The notes under the pieces were generated by a model. That model was not told where the DNA came from and made no database searches. It was given only the letters and a program-made list of their open reading frames with translations. Positions 1 to 9,867 of a stretch of DNA of 64,000 bases are shown one piece after another. The position numbers were made by a program, and so were the translations under genes. Source of the stretch: Eurosta solidaginis (taxonomy: Eukaryota; Arthropoda; Insecta; Diptera; Tephritidae); contig NC_090319.1 of assembly GCF_040869045.1 (NCBI RefSeq), forward strand, positions 376,231,601 to 376,295,600, in the 5' to 3' direction. Position 1 is the first letter of the stretch. Each line of letters starts with the position of its first letter.

Positions 1-170
1 CACGCCCCTTTTGAAAAATATACAGCTAGTAGATCCTTCTAGACTATTTCAAATTTCATACAAATCCGCCCAGCCGTTCTAGCGTGATTGAGTCACAAAG
101 ACAAACGTCTGGACAGACATCCAAACATCTAAACATCCAAACTTTGCCATTTATAATATATATTAGATAT
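1..170. repeat. Probable end of a dispersed insect repeat
   Basis: The stretch has the look of a common insect repeat terminus: a CCGCCCAGCCGTTCT block, a GATTGAGTCACAAAGACAAAC block, then short repeats of ACATCCAAACATC and an AT-rich run. No coding potential is seen. The class cannot be fixed from this partial copy, which is cut by the window start. Confidence 0.3.
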
Positions 171-237
171 TAGATTAGAATTAGATGCAACCTAGTAAAC
201 TTTACATATAATATTTCCAATTGTTTTTGTTTTTATC

Positions 238-437
238 GGCCTATTGATAAATTATTCAAGGTTCGAATCGAGCTCAAGGCCAGAACAATAGTTTTTTTCT
301 AATGATAATTATTATTATTGTTTTTTTTTTTTATATATTTCTCAAAGAGCTGATAGCCCTGGCAGCTAATGCTCCTTTAATGTTAACATGTTAATTTAGT
401 TAATTTGTGAATAAATAATAATAATAATAATAATAAT
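238..437 (+). repeat. tRNA-like SINE fragment ending in an AAT microsatellite
   Basis: The stretch has a box-B-like motif (GGTTCGAATCG near 259) and ends in a pure (AAT)n tract at about 410-437. That arrangement suggests the 3' part of a tRNA-derived SINE. A related GGCCTTGAGCTC block in the opposite orientation is at about 28050. No clear box A is present, so this is tentative. Confidence 0.3.
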
Positions 438-763
438 TTAAAAAAATGGGTTCGCCGGTTTCGGTCTGGTTTCGGTTTGGGTTTCTGTTCTGAATTAGAT
501 ACCGTTTTCGAATTAGGTTGCGGCTTAACTTGCGTTTTGAGTTCTGGTTTTGGTGCCGCGTTTTGTTCAGTTTTTTCATTTTTTATTTACCATAACCAAG
601 AGCATCGTAATCATCATCCACATCATTTTTATAGCTTTTACTTTAGAACTGCATAGGCTCCAGAAGTATACTGGGTTTTATCTCCTTAATCTTTACTAGA
701 GAATGTCGAACATGCTACCCGATTTGGAATTTGGATTTTTGAATGCTTTGGTCTTTTTTGATT

Positions 764-3090
764 TTAACCCCTTGTTGACCAAACCAAGAAAAAAGGCTTT
801 TGTGTTGTGTATTTTATTATATTTTTATTCAAAGGCATGTAATATTAACAAAAAAATAATAAACAAAATATTTCAAGGACATTGTAGTATAAAAAAAGGA
901 TATGGTACTCAGAAATACCGTCGGGCTTGAAGACCTCATATTTTTATGCTTTAGTGCCATGGTACTCGGAAAAATTGTTTTTGTCATTACAGCAGAACAA
1001 TTTTCCGCAGTGTTGACATTTCGAATCCGGGTTTGACTAAATTTTTTTATACTGCACATGACTCCTCGACTTTCTCCAAATATTGGCCAATGTACTCCCA
1101 AATTACCTAATCGGACATCTTTTGGTACTTACTCAACTTTTTCACGACGTTTTTTGCTTAAGGGTGTTGGTGTAAGACTCAACTTGCGTTTGGTGCAACA
1201 TATTTTTGCTTAATTAAGCCTTGTGCAACGGATCGTCTATACTCTAGGAGAGTCATTTTATCATGGCTTTGGCAATATACAATGTAGGAATTAACGAAAG
1301 CTATTTCCAAGAGCGCCCAAAACAATATATGCCACCATTTTTTAGATCACCTGCCTATACCGTATGCACAACGCAACTGATCTGCATGATCTACGCCACC
1401 CATGAATGAATTATAGTCTTTAATTGCAGTTGGACATTGAACTTGTATTGACTGACTTTTACGATCTCTCCTCTGGACAATATTTTCTCAGTGCCATGGA
1501 AGTTGGAAGCCAACAGTATGGGCTTCTTATCAATCGATTTAAAAAAGTTACACCGTTCATAGTTGTTCGTGAATCGAACTCGTCTCTTTTCATTTTCTTG
1601 TCCACTTTCATGTTTGAAGGAAGTCCTTTTCGATTTCCTCGTACTGAACCGCAAGCAAAAACTTTCTGCGTTTGTAGAAATTCTAGTAGCCAGACAGATG
1701 TAAAATAATTATGAAAGTATACGTACTTATTTTTTCCCCACTCCTCTTCTGTGAGAGATAAAACTACTCTCTCTCCCAGGCCATATCCTTCGTACTTTTC
1801 TTCGGCAGCTCTGTCCTTTCCTTGGTATATAGAGAATTTTTTGATATATCCGCGTTGATCGGTCAAGCACCATAATTTGTAACCACGCTTAATTGGTTTC
1901 ATAGGGCAATATTGTTTTATAGGACTTCTACCTTTGAAAATAACCATAGATTCGTCAACTGATAGCTCCATCGTTCCATGGTATACCTGAAGGAAACGTT
2001 GATTCAGACCTTCAATCAATTTTGACCCGTCGATCCTTGTTTTCTGGAATTTTAGAATTATCATTTACGTGCAAAAAACGTAAGATTGAATCGAATCTGT
2101 TTCGGGAAATGGTTTCTGATACTATGGGCCAGATCTTCGCTGGTACTCGACGATAACTTGGCAGGTGATGGTAGCCCATAAAAAAGTGTATGCCTATAAA
2201 TGCCCAAAATTCACTTTTTTTGTAAATTCAAGGTTTTGTTTTTTTGTACCGCATATAAATTCGAATCAAATATGATTCCTTCCACAATAGCCTCCATATA
2301 AGATAGGAAAAATTGTGTTGGCGTTTCCATATCGTCAAAAAATCCCTTTGCAGAGTCAAATTGTGAAACCACGGTGGTTTTATCAATTTTTTTCCATTTT
2401 CACAATGGTTCTTCCAAAAACTGTGCTTCTCACGTTTTCTGGCAATACATTTGTCTCTTCATTTCCTTCTTCCTGAATTTGATTTAGGACTTCAATCAAA
2501 AACTGATCTTCCTCGTTCGGTAAAGTCATCATCTCTTCATTTTCATCATCTCTCTCGATATCCGTATCTTGCTCATTATCGATTGGAATTTCTTCCAAAA
2601 TGGAAGCAATTTCATTTTCTGGCAAAAATCTTCCGTGAACTCCAGCCATTATCCACTAGTATCTGTAAAAAGCTGTGTATAAAAATCAGAAAATACAAGA
2701 ACAGAGCCCGACGGTACTTACAAGTCTCCTTCGGAAAATCAAAGATTACTGGTAAACAAAAAAAGTAAAGTTCTTTGTATCTTCAAAACTAAACACTAAA
2801 TTCACAAAACTTATACCTTCTTTTTATTTAGTAGAGATATTTTAAAAATTTAGCAAGATATAATTTAAATAATACACCACTTCTAATTTGTGACCGCACT
2901 ATGGAAAACACTTACTTAAAATGAGCATAAAAAGCAAAGAATCCACGAATTTTATTAAAAATCCCGTTATATATGTTCCATGTTTTGTACTTTAAAGTAC
3001 CGTTGGTAATGTAAAAAACTTACTGATTGCTTTTAAAGTAGCAAAATCAGAAGTGGTACTGGAGAGTACTGTCAGACAACAAGGGGTTAA
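764..3090 (-). mobile_element. piggyBac-type DNA transposon, full-length but inactive
   Basis: The element is bounded by TTAA target duplications at 764-767 and 3087-3090. The termini CCCCTTGTTG (from 768) and its reverse complement (ending 3086) form short terminal inverted repeats, as in piggyBac. The length of about 2.3 kb matches autonomous members. The interior holds a broken minus-strand transposase. The right end lies 7 bases beyond the stop codon of the neighbouring cysteine-rich gene, so the insertion is in that gene's 3' untranslated region. Confidence 0.85.
944..2649 (-). pseudogene. piggyBac-type transposase, degenerate
   Basis: The remains run right to left. An acidic N-terminal region (2649-2383) begins MAGVHGRFLPENE and is followed by a stop. 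The catalytic DDE domain lies at 2064-1459, with the family motifs VDESMVIFKGR and YCPMKPIKRGYKLW. A C-terminal cysteine finger in another frame (KCQHCGKLFCCND, ending at a stop at 944-946) completes it. In the second catalytic motif the family reads FDNYFTS, but this copy has FHNYFTS: the aspartate codon is CAT, so a metal-binding residue is lost. Frameshifts also separate the three parts. The protein would have cut and pasted the element at TTAA sites; this copy cannot. Confidence 0.85.
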
Positions 3091-3097
3091 ATAAATT

Positions 3098-4125
3098 CTA
3101 AGCAATTTTCCAATGATCCATTTGCTTGATCATATCATGACAGAGGCAATATTGTAATTGAATTGGATCGATAGGTTTGTTTTCCTGTGATTTCAAATTT
3201 TGTAATACTTTTTGTGTTAGAACACGATTTGAATCACAAAACTCTAAATGTTGCAATTTTTTACTATCCAACCAACCATAATTTTGACTGGTATAACGCG
3301 GTACGCAGAAAATCTCCCTCGGATTGTAATTCATATATTTATCCAATTCATCCACATAATGTCCTACACGCGGTGTATCATCTAATTCCAAATGTTCATA
3401 TTTTGAATAGAATTTCTCAGTCAAAGGTCGTTCGCTATAATTTGGATGGAATTTATGATCATGACTGTCGACAACGCCTTGGCAACGAAAATTTGGTTTA
3501 CATTTGTGATTTGCGCGCAGTTCTGTGCGTGCAGCTAATTTGCTTTTAGGATAGTTAACGGAAAATGTATCTATCTGAAAAGAACAAACAGCGCGTGCTT
3601 TACAAATAAAATGCAAATTTAAATGTTTGCTAAGCAAACCTTGACTACTGGATCTTTCGGTTCAGAAAATGTACATGGAGATTGACATCGAGGACACTTT
3701 TTGCTGCCACCCAACATACGACAACAAACGCTCATAGGATCGCAGCGCAGCGGTGAATTAAACCATCTAGGTAGTGCACTTGATATACACTTGATGCCTT
3801 CTTTTAGTGTTTCTTCGCGTGTCTTACCTTTTTTTACGCAAATTGGGCATGGTGCTTCACGGGGCTTCCCTTTTTCAACGTCAATTTTGACACAGATCCC
3901 ACATGGTTTAGGCGAAGATCCTTTGTTATCATTATCTTGATATTTGTATTGTATATTTATATTGTGATTACAGAACGTGTAAAGTGTTGGCGGTTTCCGA
4001 TTGAGCTTATCACAAGGCGGCGAAGAAATAGCCTTGGCTTTCACAGCTTCACGACATTCTTCGCCTTTCTTTTTAGCAAACAAATTGACCTGCGTTTCGT
4101 CGTAGTCTGATTCGAGACACTCCAT
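3098..4125 (-). CDS. Uncharacterised cysteine-rich protein, two exons
   Basis: Exon 1 is 4125-3640 (162 codons, starting MECLESDYDE). It joins exon 2, 3574-3098, across a 65-base intron with a GT donor and a TTTTCAG acceptor. Both exons are in phase 0, giving 320 residues. The protein has no signal peptide or membrane segment. Its middle is rich in paired cysteines (PCGICVK, PCPICVKKG, VCCRMLGG, KKCPRCQSPC), which suggests zinc-binding knuckles. The second half is Asp/Tyr/His-rich (ELDDTPRVGHYVDELDKY). I do not recognise the family. The architecture recalls lineage-restricted dipteran proteins often expressed in testis, but that is a guess. A piggyBac copy sits 7 bases past the stop, so the polyadenylation signal must come from or beyond that element. 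Confidence 0.7.
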
Positions 4126-4261
4126 AATTTGGTCTTAAAAAAGCTTTTCGTTTCTAAAATATACTAATTGCTATATTCAGAATTCAAAGTTTTGAAAAAT
4201 GCTACTTCAAATATATAGAAATATTATGCGTTGGCTACGTCTTCATAACATACTACACGAT

Positions 4262-4648
4262 TTCCAGTTATAAATGAGAAAGCGTCAGATATAAATGCGA
4301 AACCGTCATATGGAAATGAGAATAGTCAATTGTAAATGCGAAAGCGTCATATGGAAATGAGAATAGCCACTTGTAAATGAGAAAGCATCAAATGAAAATG
4401 CGAAAGCGTCATTTGTAATTGAGAATACGTACTCAATTATAAATAAGAAAGTAACACTTAAAAATGCGAAAGTGTCATATGGAAATGAGAATAGTAACTT
4501 GTAAATGAGAAAGCATCAAATGAAAATGCGAAAGAGTCGTTGGTAATTGAGAATACTTACTCAATTATAAATAAGAAAGTATCACTTGAAAATGCGAAAG
4601 CGTCATATGGAAATGAGAATGGTCACTTGTAAATGAGAAAGCAGATCC
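4262..4648 (+). repeat. Minisatellite, about 20-base subunits in 130-base higher-order units
   Basis: The subunits are variants of AAATGCGAAAGCGTCATATGG alternating with GAGAATAGTCA blocks. The phrase TTGTAAATGAGAAAGCATCAA recurs at about 4371 and 4500, and a shortened version occurs at about 4626, giving a period near 128. An inverted counterpart lies at about 5105-5335, so this is probably one arm of a foldback-like element. Confidence 0.7.
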
Positions 4649-4729
4649 AAACTAATGGCTTAAATAACTTGAAACAGTGGTTAGCATTTAGGATGGTATT
4701 TAATCACTATTTACTTCACTAAAATAACA

Positions 4730-5100
4730 CTAGTTATTATTAAGGATTTGTTGATTATTCCCATTGTGTCCCTCGGACTTCGGACTCCTTATGCATTTTT
4801 TGAAGAGAAGTCCAAGTTGTTGTTGTTGTAGCGATAAGGACACTCCCCGAAGGCCTTGGGAGGTGTTATCGATGTGGATGGTCCTTTGCCGGATGCAGAT
4901 CCGGTACGTTCCGGCAACAAGCGCCAAAAAAGTACTAGCCCGACCATCGCCGGAACGATTTGGTATGACCACATACAACCTCCTAGGCTATCCCGCCCTC
5001 ACATCCATTAGAAGTACAAGTTCTTGTACAGCGGTGGGAAGTGGGTAATGAGAGGGAACCATTATACTTTTACATAAAATTGACAAAATTTATTCTTAAT
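4730..5100 (-). repeat. SINE copy A, truncated, between the minisatellite arms
   Basis: In minus orientation the SINE core occupies about 4814-4990. It begins at a (GTT)n tract (the CAA tail on the minus strand) and contains GATAAGGACACTCCCCGAAGG, the GTTATCGATGTGGATGGTCC block and CTAGCCCGACCATC. These blocks match the fuller copies at 19142 and 42630. The head with the box-A-like motif is missing. The sequence on either side is unassigned. Confidence 0.65.
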
Positions 5101-5104
5101 AACA

Positions 5105-5335
5105 AATAAGTCTTTCGAACTTTCATTTAATGCTTTCAAAATTTACTTACTTTTCTCATTTCTATATAACGCTTTCGCATTTTTAAGTGATATTTTCTTA
5201 TTTATAATTGACTACCTATTCTCAATTATAAATGACGCTTTAGTCTTTCTTTTAATGCTTTCTAATTTTCAAGTGACTATTCTCATTTACATATGACGGT
5301 TTCGCATTTACAATTCACTATTCTCTACAAATAAG
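5105..5335 (-). repeat. Inverted arm of the 4262-4648 minisatellite
   Basis: It carries the reverse complement of the same subunits (CGCTTTCGCATTTTTAAGTG, TATTCTCAATTATAAATGACG). With the plus-oriented arm at 4262-4648 it frames about 450 bases, including SINE copy A. An inverted pair of minisatellite arms is typical of a foldback or non-autonomous DNA element. Confidence 0.6.
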
Positions 5336-6100
5336 ATGGTGCATTACAGATTCCAAAGGGCATCACCATAAAATTTCTAAAGACCATCTCCGACTCTTTG
5401 TCTTCCTCCTTCACCTACATTTTTCAAGTCCAGTGTAAAAACCATTTCGTACCAGATAGCCAATCGAGAGTGTAGTCAATTCTTTGCAATGGGTGCCTAT
5501 CCTTCTTAGCGACGTCGTTAAACTCCCGGTAGTCCACGCAAAACCTCATTTTTCCATCCTTCTTTTCACCGGACTAGCTGCTGGTTCCATTACGCCACTG
5601 TCGCTTATTTCTTGTATGATTTGACTCACAACTTCCCACTTGTGCAGTGAAACACTATGAGGAGCTTGACGGATTGGCTTCGCATATCCAGTGTCGATTT
5701 GATGTTTCACAACGTTGATACGGCCTGGTTTGGAGTTATCTTGGTGAAATATGTTTGCGTACTTCAGGTGAAGTTGTTTTACCGTACTCTGATGGTCTTC
5801 CTCTAACCGCTCCATCCACGCCGTTATGTCATTTGAAAGAGCAATATTGCTAGTTTAAATATTTTCCAGGGGCTGTACACAGTTGATAACTACTTGAGCC
5901 TCTTTGCATCTTCCCTATATAGCTCCTTTGGTACGTTTGAGTGGTGATTTGAACTCATTGAGTCTTCCTAACGGAACACGTCTTGTTTTGTCATAGCCAG
6001 GATTTTTCCTATAAGTATATTTGGTGTTGATTTATTCGCTGCATCTACAACCCACAATTTGTTTGTCCCATAATATCCCTCGATCTTTGCCCAGATTACA
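5336..6100 (-). pseudogene. Ty3/gypsy reverse-transcriptase remnant
   Basis: The minus strand at 5815-5546 encodes the linker into a Ty3/gypsy reverse transcriptase: HQIDTGYAKPIRQAPHS, then IIQEISDSGVMEPAASP. Past a frameshift, further left to about 5400, comes FCVDYRELN-type sequence (MRFCVDYREFNDV) and a KDRHPLQRID stretch. The more upstream part (5968-6189, minus) has a plausible gypsy interdomain sequence but is weak. There are no LTRs or intact domains. This is an old fragment. Confidence 0.7.
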
Positions 6101-6107
6101 TTACAAC

Positions 6108-6266
6108 GTAGGCATTGTTGTATTAACGATAAAGACAATCCCCGAAGGTTTTGGAGAGTGTTATCGATGTTGATGGTCCTTTGCCGCATATAGATCCGGT
6201 AACAAGCTCCATTAAGGTACTAGCCCGGTCATCTCGGGAACGATTAATATGACCACATTAAACTTT
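6108..6266 (-). repeat. SINE copy B, truncated
   Basis: It has the same blocks as copy A: TCCCCGAAGGTTTTGGAGAG, GTTATCGATGTTGATGGTCC and CTAGCCCGGTCATCTCGGG. The (GTT)n end is degenerate (TTGTTGTATTAACG). The head is missing. It abuts the LINE 3' fragment that begins at 6268. Confidence 0.6.
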
Positions 6267-6267
6267 C

Positions 6268-6600
6268 TATGTTGTTGTTGTTGTAGCACTGCTTCGCCCC
6301 GCCCAATAGGTGTGACCGATCACAAATTGCCATCAATATCCTCTAACGGGAGTCCAAGGAAACTTGCTGTTTCAACAGGGGTGGACCATAATGAGAGGGG
6401 TGTTAGAGGCGTTGGTGCCACATTACAATTGAAGAGATGGTTGGTGTCATGTGGGGACACATTGCACGCAGGGCATACATTTTGTATGTCGGGGTTGATT
6501 CTGAATAGGTAAGAGTTTAACCTGTTATAGTATCCAGATCGAAGTTGAGCTAGAGTGACTCGCGTTTCCCTACGGAGTGTGCATTCCTCCTCCTTCTAGG
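6268..6600 (-). mobile_element. LINE 3' end, same family as the 9818-13884 element
   Basis: It begins with the (GTT)n tract that is the reverse complement of the LINE's CAA tail. It continues with CACTGCTTCGCCCCGCCCAA, CTCTAACGGGAGTCCAAGG and a stretch coding on the minus strand for the C-terminal RSGY.NRLNSYL and INPDIQN..PACN sequence of the family's reverse-transcriptase protein. It is 5'-truncated at about 6600. Confidence 0.75.
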
Positions 6601-6919
6601 TCATCTCGCCCTCTACCCCTTAGTTTCACGAGCAAGGATTCTTCGATTGTTGAGACTTCGATAAACTTAAATATATGTATATATAAAATGTGGAATGTTT
6701 CATTTTATTATTTATTATAAATTATTGATCAATACCATATGTAAATTATAATAATAGTTTGGCGAGATACAGGCCGAGCTTATTTTCCAATTTGCGTCGT
6801 GCAATTTTTTAATCTTTCTTCAATATCCGGGTTATACTCGTGTTTAAAAGGTTTCGAACTTAAGTTATGATGACCGAAAAAAAAATGAATTTAGTAACTT
6901 GGGAAAAATTTTATGCAAC
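6601..6919. other. AT-rich spacer without recognisable features
   Basis: There is no open frame of note, no tandem repeat and no match to other parts of the window beyond short AT tracts. Confidence 0.5.
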
Positions 6920-7572
6920 GTGACATACAGGCCTGCCAAAATACCTCAGAACCGCCACGGACTGTCCTCTTATGTCACCATCTACATAATGAGGCGAGAA
7001 TACTCCCCATCAGGGAGAGAAATTAGATGCTAACCAAACAGTTTCTGTTGAATACCCAGAAATCTGGGCATCCCAACAGGCATCCAATTGATGAGCCAAC
7101 ACCGCCCAGGGGCTTAAGGAGTCATCTCCATAAGCATTATGAGGAAATACTGCCCGTGAGAACTCAGCGGTATGAAGCAAAAAAAAAGAAAACAAGCAGG
7201 TCTTCAGTGAACTCCACAAACAGGCGTCGGGCCTTTATGCCAGGAATTGCCCGGTGAATCCAGTACTCAAAGAACACTACCCAAAACTTGCGGAAGAGGA
7301 ACGCACACTCCACAGGGAAACGCGAGTCAGTCTAGCTCAATTTCGATCTGGATACTGTAACAGGTTAAACTCTTACCTATCCAGAATCAACCCCGACATA
7401 CAAAATATATGCCCTGCTTGGAATGTGTTCCCACATGACACCAACTATCTCTTTAATTGTAATGTAGAACCAACGCCTCTAACACCCCTCACATTATGGT
7501 TCTACCCTGTTGAAAAAGCAAGTTTCCTTGGACTCCCGTTAGAGGATATTGATGACAATTTATGATCGGTCG
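6920..7572 (+). mobile_element. Older LINE 3' fragment, interrupted at 7572
   Basis: This is a plus-strand copy of the 3' part of the family whose nearly complete member is at 9818-13884. It encodes MLTKQFLLNTQKSGHPNRH and then RSGYCNRLNSYLSRINPDIQ and ends in the C-terminal LPLEDIDDN with its stop. Where the inner copy has a TAG stop after LLNT, this one keeps CAG (Gln). The sequence breaks after GATCGGTC at about 7572. The missing tail (CTATTGGATGGGGCGAAACAC, then CTACAACTAC) reappears at 15054-15088, so a second LINE inserted here. Confidence 0.75.
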
Positions 7573-8048
7573 TTGAAAAAAATAATAATGAATTAATAGA
7601 GTGTTTAAAGAACCAAAACAAATGCCTAGAGCAGGGCGAAATAAAAATTATTAAACAATACAATGTCAAAACAAACAAGAAAAACTACTATAATGCAATT
7701 GTAGAGGTGGATGAAGATATGTTTACCAACGTTATGAAGTTAGATAAACTAAACGTAGGATGGAAAAGATGCAGGTTTTACGATGGTGTTAATGTGACAA
7801 CATGTTTCAAATGTAAAGGATACAACCATAAAGCGAGCGAGTTTAAAAGTGATGAGGTGTGCAGCAAATGTTTGGGTAAATATAAAACCACGGAGTGTAA
7901 TGAAACGCCTATAAACAAGTGTTTAAATTGCATAAGGGCCAATGAAAAATTAAACTTAGGGCTAGATGTAAATCACTTGTGCAATAGCCGACAATGTCCG
8001 GTTTATTTAAAGCACTTAAGTGCAAAAAAGCATAGGCTTGGCTATTAG
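7573..8048 (+). pseudogene. ORF1 (gag-like) of the middle LINE, 5'-truncated
   Basis: The reading frame is open from the junction at 7573, so the element is truncated inside ORF1. The visible C-terminal part carries cysteine knuckles of the nucleocapsid kind: CFKCKGYNHKASEF, CSKCLGKYKTTEC and CLNC. These would bind the element's RNA. The stop is at 8046-8048 and the endonuclease frame follows about 100 bases later. Confidence 0.7.
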
Positions 8049-8153
8049 CAACTAACGCACTACTCAGAAGTTACAGCTCAACTTGAGGATTATATTCCCG
8101 CAATAGTTAATCGAAAAAGCAAGTCTGCAAAAGCTGATAACAATATATTAAAA

Positions 8154-8810
8154 TGTATTTACCTAAACATTAATAGTATAGTTTCGAATAAAAGTGAATT
8201 GGAAGTGACGGCAGAAGTTCTCAAGCCGGCAATCATATTATGCTCTGAAACGTGTACAACAAAAGATATTGAAGATAATGAATTAGAAATAGCATCTTTT
8301 AACATGATAAGATGTGATTCCCACAGTAGGCATACTGGCGGAGTACTAATATATGTACATAGAGAAATAAATTTTAATATAATATATAATGGTAGTGTAA
8401 ACATGAATTTGTGGTGCATTATAATAAAATTGAAAAAACTTGGAAAAAAGTGGCAAATAGGGGTGCTCTACCACTCGCCCAGCACAAGTGATGCAGCCTT
8501 CCTAGACTATTTAAATGAAATATTAATTGATAAATATGAAAAAAGTAACCGCAATATACTAGTTGGTGATTTTAATATCAACATGAATCACATATCAACA
8601 TACAGTACAAAACTGAATGAAACATTTTCCGTGTTGGGTATGGTTCAAAAAGTGGATTTTAATACACGAATAACGGATACAACTGAATCTAAAATTGATC
8701 TCATACATTCAAATTCTGAAGAAATAAAGTGCAAATCTTTGCAAGCATACATAATTTCTGATCATGAAACAATAATGTTCATGTTCAAATATCTAAATCA
8801 TATAAGATGA
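8154..8810 (+). pseudogene. Endonuclease (APE-like) domain of the middle LINE
   Basis: This is an AP-endonuclease-type domain of a non-LTR retrotransposon, which nicks target DNA to prime reverse transcription. The motifs in order are YLNINSIV, SETC, GGVLIYVHRE, GVLYHSPS, VGDFNIN (catalytic Asp/Asn), KIDLIHSN and the closing SDHE. The frame starts upstream of the first methionine codon, in the YLNINS motif. It ends at a stop at 8808-8810, separating it from the reverse transcriptase, so the ORF2 of this copy is broken. Confidence 0.75.
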
Positions 8811-8814
8811 GAGT

Positions 8815-9817
8815 GATTAAGAAAATAATTGCTTGGGATAAATATAGTAATGACAGTTTATTAAACCTACTTAGGTCCTTTAATTTTACTTAGGTCCTTT
8901 AAAATTCATTAATAGATGATAAAGTTGAACTAGTGAACCACATTTTAACGATGGAAAATTTAACCTATGAAAAAGAAGTACATATAAAACTAATGAATAA
9001 GTGGTACGATAGAGAACTTGCACAAATAAATAAACATAAAATTTATTTGTATACATGTGCTATACAGACAGGACTGTGGGAAGAATACAAAAATATTAAT
9101 AAAATGTATAAAAACCTAGTTAATATAAAGAAAATTAAATACATGGAAAATAAAGTTATAATGAATGAAAACAACGCCAAAGATATCGACGGTCTGCTTA
9201 GCGCGGGATAACGATGATATTAATAAAGCGGTAATCGATGGTATATTGGTAGAAGATGAACTTGCCTTGGCAAATGGCCTTAACAAATTTTTTATAAATA
9301 GTGTGATAGAAATAAATAACAATATAGAATATTTCGATATAGCACTCAGCGGTAGTCAAGCCAATTCTGAATTTAAGTTTCCTAAAATAACGACTGATGA
9401 AGTTATAAAAATCCTGCAAGAGTTTAAATACAAAATAGGTGGCAGGAACATTCTGTCCGATGGCGTAATGAAGGACTCTATAGTGTATACAGGGTTTTTC
9501 TATGCCCAAATAATTAATAGCAGTTTGAAAGATGGTATTGTACCAGAAAAGTGGAAAATGTCAACGGTGATTCCAGTTGAAAAAATTAAAAAGACAATAC
9601 AGCCAGAAGAGCTTAGACCCATAAACACCTTACCAAGTGACGCTAAAATCCTTGAAGTTTATGTTAAGAATCAATTGGTAAAATATCTATACTCAAACAA
9701 AATACTTGTCAATCAACAGTCGGGTTTTAGGAAAAAACATTCGTGTGAAACAGCTCTTAACTTTGTGATATCGGAGTGGAAAGATGATCTAAATGATAAG
9801 AAGGTGGTGGCTGCTGT
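8815..9817 (+). pseudogene. Reverse transcriptase, N-terminal part, middle LINE
   Basis: Two overlapping frames (8933-9211, and from 9165) show a frameshift in the linker before the reverse transcriptase. The domain begins with INSVIEINNN and FKYKIGGRNILSDGVMK and goes on through PEKWKMSTVIPV, ELRPINTLP and QQSGFRKKHSCETAL, the usual RT blocks 0-3. At 9817, just before the first catalytic aspartate motif, the coding sequence is interrupted by the LINE at 9818-13884 and resumes at 13885. A 17-base direct duplication (TTTACTTAGGTCCTTTAA) is seen at about 8869 and 8886. Confidence 0.8.
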
Positions 9818-9867
9818 TGTTGTTGTTGTTGTAGCAGTGCTTCGCCCCACCTAACAGACGCGACCGA

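Noticed and set aside
4262..4648. Possible CRISPR-like array
   Set aside because: The spacing is that of a minisatellite with degenerate units, the spacers are not unique, and the genome is eukaryotic.
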